Assembly: GCA_913054055.1 (NCBI GenBank)
Contig: CAJXIT010000255.1
Span: 1-5,342 of the forward strand
Direction of reading: 5' to 3'
Source of the DNA: an uncultured Thalassolituus sp.
Lineage (GTDB): Bacteria; Pseudomonadota; Gammaproteobacteria; Pseudomonadales; Oceanobacteraceae
DNA length: 5,342 bases
Made by a program: the position numbers and the translations under genes. Of this stretch, positions 1 through 4,371 are shown piece after piece. The first letter of the stretch is position 1; each line of letters starts with the position of its first letter. The notes beneath the pieces were generated by a model. The model was not told the DNA's origin. It ran no database searches and was given only the letters and a program-made list of their open reading frames with translations.

Positions 1-498
1 GGTGGTTTTCTAGCGCTGGAAGAGGCTGAGATTACTAATGCGTTCATGCAAAAAGGTGTTGATATGCTCGTTGATGGTCATGATGCTGATGTGGTGCGCG
101 CAACGCTTCAAAAAGATATCAACTTAACAACCGAGCGTCATGAAAAAGGAGCTGGTATGTTGATGGCTCTTGCTGATGTTGCTCCCGCTATGGGAATGAT
201 TGGTACACTTATTGGTTTGGTTGCGATGTTATCGAATATGGATGATCCTAAATCCATCGGACCTGCAATGGCGGTCGCGTTGTTGACAACACTCTATGGA
301 GCTTTTCTGGCAAACGTTATTGCCATTCCTTTAGCGGCAAAATTGAAGTTACGCCTTGAAGAAGAGAAAATGAATCAAGAATTAGTACTTGATGCGGTAC
401 TAGGGATTCAAGACGGTCAAAACCCACGAGTAATTGAAGGTTTATTAAGAAATTACTTAGCTGAAGGTAAACGCAAAATAGATACCACAGAAGAGTAA
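1..498 (+). CDS. pomA: PomA/MotA-type flagellar stator subunit (5' truncated by window edge)
   Basis: This is the C-terminal 165 residues of PomA, the inner-membrane subunit that surrounds PomB to form the sodium-conducting stator of the polar flagellar motor. The frame is open from base 1, so the start lies outside the window. By recall of Vibrio alginolyticus PomA, the visible part begins near residue 90 (GGFLALEE). The cytoplasmic loop runs to about window residue 53 and includes QKGVDMLVDGHDADVV. Two membrane segments follow, at about 54-79 and 88-110. P62 and T69 match the Vibrio TM3 residues P151 and T158, and T96/T97 match T185/T186 in the ion path; all four are present. The tail LGIQDGQNPRVIEGLLRNYL is a stator signature. 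The gene ends TAA five bases before the pomB ATG, so the two are co-transcribed and probably translationally coupled. A proton-type MotA is the alternative, but the sequence is much closer to PomA. Confidence 0.95.
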   Translation, partial: GGFLALEEAEITNAFMQKGVDMLVDGHDADVVRATLQKDINLTTERHEKGAGMLMALADVAPAMGMIGTLIGLVAMLSNMDDPKSIGPAMAVALLTTLYGAFLANVIAIPLAAKLKLRLEEEKMNQELVLDAVLGIQDGQNPRVIEGLLRNYLAEGKRKIDTTEE

Positions 499-503
499 CT
501 CTT

Positions 504-1502
504 ATGGCTGAACAAGAATGTAAATGTCCACCACCAGGTCTACCAGCTTGGATGGGTACCTTTGCCGATTTAATGTCGCTATTGATGTGCTTCTTTGTAT
601 TGCTGTTATCGTTTGCCGAAATGGATGCGCTTAAATTTAAGCGTTTAGCCGGTGAACTGCGCATGGCGTTTGGTGTGCAAACCGTAATCAACGCCGATGA
701 TCCACCCAAAGGCACCAGTGTGATCGCCAAACACTTTAGCCCGTCGATTCCAGAGCCAACCCCAATTAATGAAATACGACAGAAAACCTCTGACGTGACC
801 AAAAGCTCCCTAGAGGTATTGTGTCAGGACGCGGTCACCGCACAAGAAGAAGCCCAAGGGGATACCGGCAAGCAAACCCGTGAAATAGTGGTGCCAAAAA
901 CATCCACCGCCGAAGCGGAAGCCAAAGCCGCTGAAGAAGCGGAAGACAAAGCCCTAGAAATGGCCAGCGAGCTAGAGCAAGAAATCAGTAAAGGCCAAGT
1001 GGAGCTAGAAACCCAAGGCAGTAAAATTGTGATTCGTATCCGTGAGAACGGCGCGTTCGCAGGTGGCAGCGCCTACGTGGCCGACGACTTTTTACCTGTG
1101 CTGGATAAAATTCGCGAAGTATTGGTAGAAGTACCAGGGCGCATCAGCGTAGAAGGGCATACGGATAATACCCCTCTTGGTCGAGGTGGGCGCTACAACA
1201 ACAACTGGGATTTAAGTGCGGCGCGAGCCGCGGCTGTGGCCGAGCAATTATTCATCGCCCCAGAAATGGATGAAACCCGTTTTATGGTGGTGGGACACGG
1301 CAGTGTGCGTCCGTTAATTGATAATAAAACCGCAGAGAACCGAGCCAAAAACCGTCGTGTAGAAATCATTATTGTTAAGAGCCAAGGCATCGACAAAGAT
1401 GACGAGCCCGAAATTGATACCGAAAACGGCGCATCACCATTTGATGATCAATTAAATGCACGACCAGAAGATTTTGAATTAGATCCAGACGAAGTATTCT
1501 AG
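504..1502 (+). CDS. pomB: PomB/MotB-type flagellar stator subunit, peptidoglycan-anchored
   Basis: This 332-residue protein is the PomB partner of PomA. It supplies the ion-binding aspartate and anchors the stator to peptidoglycan. The N-terminus (CPPPGLPAWMGTFADLMSLL) is almost identical to Vibrio PomB. A single membrane helix spans about residues 18-38, and D22 is the equivalent of the essential PomB D24. Residues 40-57 are the plug/linker start (EMDALKFKRLAGELRMAFGV). Residues about 130-170 are Ala/Glu-rich and probably helical. The OmpA-like periplasmic domain covers about 170-290, with GHTDN at 218-222, NWDLSAARA at 234-242 and NRRVEI at 283-288. The C-terminal tail is acidic. The ATG at 504 is only five bases after the pomA stop and has no good Shine-Dalgarno, which fits coupling to pomA translation. 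The motif set and the FADLMSLLMCFFVLLLSF helix point to sodium rather than proton use; this is an inference from similarity. Confidence 0.95.
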   Translation: MAEQECKCPPPGLPAWMGTFADLMSLLMCFFVLLLSFAEMDALKFKRLAGELRMAFGVQTVINADDPPKGTSVIAKHFSPSIPEPTPINEIRQKTSDVTKSSLEVLCQDAVTAQEEAQGDTGKQTREIVVPKTSTAEAEAKAAEEAEDKALEMASELEQEISKGQVELETQGSKIVIRIRENGAFAGGSAYVADDFLPVLDKIREVLVEVPGRISVEGHTDNTPLGRGGRYNNNWDLSAARAAAVAEQLFIAPEMDETRFMVVGHGSVRPLIDNKTAENRAKNRRVEIIIVKSQGIDKDDEPEIDTENGASPFDDQLNARPEDFELDPDEVF

Positions 1503-1505
1503 CTG

Positions 1506-1510
1506 GGAGG
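1506..1510 (+). promoter_or_regulatory. Ribosome binding site of the PilZ gene
   Basis: GGAGG lies 12 bases before the ATG at 1523 and four bases after the pomB stop. The spacing is longer than usual, but no better start lies nearby, and the protein from this ATG begins directly with the PilZ RxxxR segment. The site supports an independently initiated third gene in the pomAB transcript. Confidence 0.6.
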
Positions 1511-1522
1511 AAGCATAATAAA

Positions 1523-2074
1523 ATGACTGAAGAAGAAGAGCGCCGCCGGTATTTTCGCATAGACGATGAAGTGGCCATTAGCTTTGCCTTACTAGAAGAC
1601 GAAAGCGAAGCCGACCAAGAAAGCCTGAATCAAGAATTTCACATGAGTTTAGAAGTTCAGATTCGTCACGCCATGGTGGATATACGCAGTCAAAATGCAA
1701 AAGTGGCGCAAGTATTGGATTTAATGAATCAAAAAATTAATTTGCTGCGATCGGTAGATAATCAAGATGGCAGTCAACCGGTTATGAAAGGGGCTAACTT
1801 AAGTGCCTGCGGCATCGCTTTTCCATGGCACGAAGCCTTACCCATTAATCAGCAGCTAATGGTGAATTTGTATTTACAGCCGCATCATGAATTAATTCGC
1901 ACAGAAGCCCATGTAGCCGCGGTAACTGCCAATAAAGACCCTTCAGATGCAACAGACGACCCTTACATAGTGCGATTAGATTTCGATAACATACAAAAAA
2001 ATTATGAAGAAGTGTTGATACAACATGTGGTGCAACGGCAAGGCTATCAGTTACGTAAGAAGCTGGATGATTAG
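1523..2074 (+). CDS. PilZ-domain protein (putative c-di-GMP receptor) in the stator operon
   Basis: This 183-residue soluble protein carries both halves of the PilZ cyclic-di-GMP binding signature. RRYFR at residues 8-12 gives RxxxR, and NLSACG at 92-97 gives (D/N)xSxxG. Between them lies an unusually long stretch of about 80 residues; the common PilZ spacing is a few tens. Its centre (about 35-78, LNQEFHMSLEVQIRHAM through LDLMNQKINLL) looks like a long amphipathic helix able to form a coiled coil. Beta-strand-like segments follow (LMVNLYLQ, TEAHVAAVT, YIVRLDFDNI), and the C-terminus is a helical, charged tail. No signal peptide or membrane segment is seen. It lies 20 bases after pomB on the same strand, so it is probably in the pom transcript. 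I infer that it couples c-di-GMP level to stator or motor behaviour, as YcgR-type proteins do, but the sequence alone does not prove this. Confidence 0.85.
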   Translation: MTEEEERRRYFRIDDEVAISFALLEDESEADQESLNQEFHMSLEVQIRHAMVDIRSQNAKVAQVLDLMNQKINLLRSVDNQDGSQPVMKGANLSACGIAFPWHEALPINQQLMVNLYLQPHHELIRTEAHVAAVTANKDPSDATDDPYIVRLDFDNIQKNYEEVLIQHVVQRQGYQLRKKLDD

Positions 2075-2106
2075 AGGCCGTCACTAAGGGCGACTGATAC
2101 GAGTCT

Positions 2107-2139
2107 AGCCAGCCCGCTTACGAATTAGCTGGCTTTGTT
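2107..2139 (+). terminator. Probable rho-independent terminator of the pom operon
   Basis: AGCCAGC (2107-2113) pairs perfectly with GCTGGCT (2128-2134), leaving a 14-base loop. TTTGTT follows (2134-2139, sharing its first T with the stem). It lies 33 bases after the PilZ stop codon. The stem is GC-rich but the T-run is short and interrupted, so termination strength is uncertain. On the - strand there is no T-run after the hairpin, so it is unlikely to serve the opposing gene as an intrinsic terminator. The same sequence may also be a degenerate attC (see findings). Confidence 0.5.
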
Positions 2140-2144
2140 AGAAA

Positions 2145-2777
2145 TCAAGTTCGAATATTGGGGAAATAGTCTATTCCCTTATTATCTTCGAAGTAAATAA
2201 AGTCCAACAAGAAGACTGTCGCTAATAATATCTTTCTATCTTCATTGCTGGCACCGTCTGGGAACTGCACACCGAAATTATCCGAATCCGTTAACGCCTC
2301 TTGAAAGAAGCCTCTCCATGCCTTTTTTATTTTTCCGTAAACTTTACTGTTACGAATTATATTGAATGTCCAAGGCTTCCAAATAGGCCCCTTTACTTCA
2401 CACATAAAATTGTCGTTATGATCAAAAAGGTTGTAATGCTTATTAAGGTTATTGAATTTTCGTCTTACACACCCAATCCATTGGCCATTCTGGTATATGT
2501 TTATGCCATGAAAATAGAATCTGAATGGCCTCTCTAGAGATACTATTTCGCGTTGATCTCTATCGACAACCTTCATAGTAAAAGGCCTGTAATTAGATAA
2601 TAATGACCTAAGTAAAAAAGCCCAAATACGCCTGCCACCGACTTCATATGCAAAGTACTTCTGATTTCCCTCAGCATCATAAATCTCGTATCGGTTTCTT
2701 GCTTCTATAGGAAGAATCATTTCCGAAAAATCTACTAGCTGGCGAACAACCAATATATCATCTTCGATTTTATTCAT
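2145..2777 (-). CDS. Phospholipid scramblase-family (PLSCR/tubby-like) protein in an integron-type cassette
   Basis: This 210-residue protein follows the phospholipid scramblase family along its whole length. Family-like segments in order are the N-terminal ILVVRQLVDFSEMILPIEARN, NRYEIYD (28-34) and RPFTMKVVDRD (64-74). Next come LERPFRF (81-87), VKGP (128-131) and GKIKKAWRGFFQEALTDSD (148-166). DNFGVQFP (166-173) and a hydrophobic C-terminal segment ending FLLDFIYFE (189-197) complete the set. In eukaryotic PLSCRs the DADNFGIQFP region is the proposed calcium-binding loop and the hydrophobic end follows it. Here DSDNFGVQFPDG is nearly the same. The cysteine-rich palmitoylation cluster and the proline-rich N-terminus of animal PLSCRs are absent, and no signal peptide is seen. 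The ATG at 2777 is 11 bases after the attC R' core GTTA, with no clear Shine-Dalgarno or own promoter, as is usual for cassette genes. It converges on the pom operon. Whether it scrambles lipids is unknown, because the fold is also used in non-scramblase LURP/tubby proteins. Confidence 0.82.
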   Translation of the reverse strand: MNKIEDDILVVRQLVDFSEMILPIEARNRYEIYDAEGNQKYFAYEVGGRRIWAFLLRSLLSNYRPFTMKVVDRDQREIVSLERPFRFYFHGINIYQNGQWIGCVRRKFNNLNKHYNLFDHNDNFMCEVKGPIWKPWTFNIIRNSKVYGKIKKAWRGFFQEALTDSDNFGVQFPDGASNEDRKILLATVFLLDFIYFEDNKGIDYFPNIRT

Positions 2778-2784
2778 AATAAAT

Positions 2785-2856
2785 TTCTAACGCCTTGCTC
2801 ACCGGAAAATTGGGCGCGCAGCGAGTAATTTTTCCGCGTGCAGCAATTTGTTATAC
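2785..2856 (-). other. Integron attC recombination site
   Basis: This 72-base imperfect palindrome is read on the - strand. It begins with GTATAAC (R'', 2856-2850) and ends with GTTAGAA (R', 2791-2785), so TAAC pairs with GTTA. A three-base non-pairing spacer follows (AAA against GGC), then L boxes TTGCT and AGCAA. Next comes a stem in which CAC pairs with GTG and CGGAAAATT with AATTTTCCG, with single extra bases (G, G, A) protruding from one arm only. The loop is about 15 bases. Paired R and L boxes, the unpaired central spacer, one-sided extra-helical bases and a variable loop are the defining attC traits. The orientation, starting TATAACAAA and ending GGCGTTA, is the same as in Vibrio VCR elements. 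The preceding cassette in this reading would end with the methyltransferase gene. The first R'' base set deviates slightly from RYYYAAC. Confidence 0.8.
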
Positions 2857-2860
2857 GCCT

Positions 2861-2940
2861 CTTAAAATAGCGTTGTCCTTACCGCAGTGTTTCATAGAAT
2901 AGCTTTCGTCTATTCGAAGAAGGCTGCTCGCGATTTTAAG
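2861..2940. repeat. Nested imperfect inverted repeat between methyltransferase stop and attC
   Basis: CTTAAAATAGCG (2861-2872) and CGCGATTTTAAG (2929-2940) are inverted copies matching at 11 of 12 positions. Inside them CCTT (2877-2880) faces AAGG (2920-2923), and a small hairpin GAATAG/CTATTC lies at 2897-2902 and 2910-2915. The structure fills the gap between the methyltransferase stop (2945) and the attC. It has no U-run in either direction, so it does not look like a standard terminator, and it lacks R boxes, so it is not a second attC by itself. It may fold as a 3' transcript structure. Confidence 0.5.
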
Positions 2941-2944
2941 TATG

Positions 2945-4054
2945 CTAGGTTGTATGTTTGGTAGTAAATGAGTGTATATCAGACGACAGTATTTCATTAA
3001 CTGATTCAGCAACAACTTTAGCCAAATCACAAGGCACCGCGTTGCCGATTTGACGATACATTGCACTTTGACTGCCTGATAGATTATATGTTGCAGGGAA
3101 AGTTTGTATTGCTAAAGCTTCATCTATAGTAATTCGACGAAGTCTTTTAGGTGCTAGCCCTGAACGAACTTTCGCACCGCCCAATAAATCTGCATGATAT
3201 CTTTCGACAAAACTGCTCGAACCCAAAAAGATCTCATCTTCATCGACAATAGGCGTTTTGTTTCCTCCCATTGACGCAGGAAGTGTTAATGCAACCCCGT
3301 TAGGATTGATAGGTCTTCCCGCACCATTAAAAAGCATGCCAGCATATGGACTTTTTCTTAATACTGGGTTTTTGGCATATGTAATAATTGCAGAACAAGT
3401 TCGATCATTCCCTTTCGAACCTGCTGGGCCGAGACTTTTAATTACGGTAGAGATTGTAGGCGGAGCAATTTTCTTCTTTTCTAGGCAGCTATAAAGTGCT
3501 AATTGGAACATTTCATCGGCGACTTTCTTACGCGTTCTTTTTGCTCCTACAAGAAACATCCTTTCCCTAGCTTGTGGGACACCAAAGTCTGATGCTTTTA
3601 ATACAATTAAAGCTGTTACATAGCCTAATTCACTAGATCGTTCTATCAAACTATCTCTAACAAGACTCCAACGATTGTTTACTGCCAGCGCCTTCACATT
3701 TTCACAAACAAAAACAGATGGTTTCAGTAGTTCAACCTTACTAAGATAGTTCCAGATGAGCTGACTTCGCTCATCATCAGGATCCATCTTACCTGCAACA
3801 GAAAACCCTTGGCATGGAGGGCCGCCAAAGACCAAGTCTACCCCTTTATATTTGGAGATTTCTGAACGATGGTTTCTAAGGTCTCCACAAATACTATCAA
3901 TTTTGTGATTCAGGTCGTAAGTGGCGCAAGCAGCGGGGTCAATATCATTAGCTAGTACAATATCATACCCAGCTTCTTCAAACCCAACATCCATACCGCC
4001 GGCACCACTAAAAAGCGATACAGCAGAAAAGTGTTTATTCACAGATGCTCCCAT
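2945..4054 (-). CDS. DNA (cytosine-5-)-methyltransferase of a type II restriction-modification system
   Basis: This complete 369-residue C5-cytosine methyltransferase transfers a methyl group from S-adenosylmethionine to C5 of cytosine in a DNA target, protecting host DNA. Motif I is FSGAGGMDVGF (15-25), which binds the cofactor, and the acidic turn NDID is at 36-39. Motif IV is GGPPCQGFS (77-85), with catalytic nucleophile C81. Motif VI is ENV (118-120), motif VIII is QARER (161-165), motif IX is RRITIDEALAIQTFP (306-320) and motif X is YRQIGNAVP (333-341). The target recognition domain lies between VIII and IX (about 170-305) and includes SPYAGMLFNGAGRP and LTLPASMGGNKTP. I cannot read the DNA target from it. 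All catalytic motifs are intact, so it should be active. The ATG at 4054 is used here; TTG at 4057 is one codon upstream. GTG at 4042 has a GGGAG five bases before it and is a credible alternative. It diverges from the C and putative R genes. Confidence 0.95.
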   Translation of the reverse strand: MGASVNKHFSAVSLFSGAGGMDVGFEEAGYDIVLANDIDPAACATYDLNHKIDSICGDLRNHRSEISKYKGVDLVFGGPPCQGFSVAGKMDPDDERSQLIWNYLSKVELLKPSVFVCENVKALAVNNRWSLVRDSLIERSSELGYVTALIVLKASDFGVPQARERMFLVGAKRTRKKVADEMFQLALYSCLEKKKIAPPTISTVIKSLGPAGSKGNDRTCSAIITYAKNPVLRKSPYAGMLFNGAGRPINPNGVALTLPASMGGNKTPIVDEDEIFLGSSSFVERYHADLLGGAKVRSGLAPKRLRRITIDEALAIQTFPATYNLSGSQSAMYRQIGNAVPCDLAKVVAESVNEILSSDIHSFTTKHTT

Positions 4055-4056
4055 CA

Positions 4057-4086
4057 ATAAAAATACTAATTTGTTATTCCTGTCAA
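4057..4086 (-). promoter_or_regulatory. Methyltransferase promoter
   Basis: A perfect -35 TTGACA (4086-4081) faces the methyltransferase gene. Possible -10 boxes are TATTTT (4065-4060, 15-base spacer) and TTTTAT (4062-4057, 18-base spacer); both are weak. Either would put the transcript start at or inside the start codon, which implies a leaderless or near-leaderless message. The -35 ends five bases from the left C-box operator, so bound C protein would be next to RNA polymerase here. Confidence 0.5.
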
Positions 4087-4091
4087 TATGT

Positions 4092-4117
4092 GACTCATAG
4101 TCCGTAGTCTCATAGTC
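4092..4117 (+). promoter_or_regulatory. C-box: tandem operators for the controller protein
   Basis: There are two operator copies, GACTCATAGTC (4092-4102) and GTCTCATAGTC (4107-4117), separated by CGTA, with centres 15 bases apart. The left one is a perfect GACT/AGTC dyad and the right one has a single mismatch in its left half. This is the layout of the C-boxes of controller-regulated systems such as PvuII and Esp1396I. There the left site binds first and activates C/R, and filling of the right site represses. The right copy overlaps the -35 position of the C promoter, as that model requires. Confidence 0.88.
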
Positions 4118-4133
4118 TACACCAGCTTATGAT
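4105..4133 (+). promoter_or_regulatory. C/R promoter
   Basis: TATGAT (4128-4133) is one base from the consensus -10. Exactly 17 bases upstream lies TAGTCT (4105-4110), a poor -35 overlapping the right C-box operator. A weak -35 at that place fits a promoter that depends on C protein bound to the left operator. The predicted transcript start is at about 4140-4141, on the A of ATG at 4141. Confidence 0.65.
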
Positions 4134-4140
4134 GCCTGAC

Positions 4141-4371
4141 ATGACTAAAAATATCAATTCTGACCACAAGCTAGTATTTGGCCGTCGTCTCAAGAACATT
4201 AGGCAACAAAAAGGCATATCCCAAGAGTCTTTGGCCATGAGCGCTGGCTTAGATAGAACTTATGTTAGTGGATGTGAGCGAGGGCTAAGAAACATCGGTC
4301 TCGAAAACATTTACAAGCTTGCAATAGCTCTAAATGAATCACCAGAAGTATTTTTCAAGGAAGACGAATAA
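4141..4371 (+). CDS. Controller (C) protein, XRE-family regulator of the restriction-modification system
   Basis: This 76-residue helix-turn-helix protein sets the timing of restriction-modification gene expression by binding the C-box just upstream. The five-helix XRE/434-repressor fold fills the whole protein. The turn and recognition helix are ISQESLAMSAGLDRTYVSG (26-44), followed by ERGLRN (46-51). The string LDRTYVSG..ERGLRN is the hallmark of C proteins. Its length matches the usual 75-85 residues. An in-frame ATG at 4129 would add four residues (MMPD), but it overlaps the predicted -10 box TATGAT. The ATG at 4141 sits at the predicted transcript start with no Shine-Dalgarno, so I take the leaderless start at 4141, a known habit of C genes. 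Its TAA overlaps the next ATG by one base, so C and the putative R are one operon and coupled. Confidence 0.9.
   Translation: MTKNINSDHKLVFGRRLKNIRQQKGISQESLAMSAGLDRTYVSGCERGLRNIGLENIYKLAIALNESPEVFFKEDE
4357..4362 (+). promoter_or_regulatory. Ribosome binding site for the putative restriction gene
   Basis: AAGGAA lies inside the last codons of the C gene, eight bases before the ATG at 4371. The C gene shows no such site, so the downstream gene appears to be translated by standard initiation plus coupling to C, while C itself is leaderless. Confidence 0.6.

Larger units (their letters stand above)
2105..2790 (-). mobile_element. Putative integron gene cassette carrying the scramblase-like gene
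   Basis: Read on the - strand, the unit starts at the recombination point after G of the attC core (TTAGAA, just below 2791) and runs 10 bases to the ATG. It contains a single gene and ends just after the stop with TTTCTAACAAAGCCAGC, which looks like the start of another attC. One short-leadered gene with its start next to an attC core is the standard cassette layout. The left limit is uncertain because the second attC is incomplete or degenerate. No integrase or attI is in the window. Confidence 0.42.

Noticed and set aside
491..503. Small palindrome AAGAG-TAA-CTCTT around the pomA stop codon
   Set aside because: Only five pairs with a three-base loop; easily chance, though it might slightly affect pomA-pomB coupling.
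317..802. 161-codon open frame on the - strand across pomA/pomB
   Set aside because: It lies opposite two well-supported stator genes, and its translation is low-complexity without family features; it is a frame shadow.
2107..2139. Reading the hairpin as a bidirectional terminator for both converging genes
   Set aside because: A T-run is present only on the + side; on the - side the stem is followed by AGACTCG, so only + termination is supported.
2851..3066. Open frame on the - strand overlapping the methyltransferase 3' end and the inverted repeat
   Set aside because: It overlaps the methyltransferase motif X region in another frame and runs into the attC; no start signal or family resemblance.
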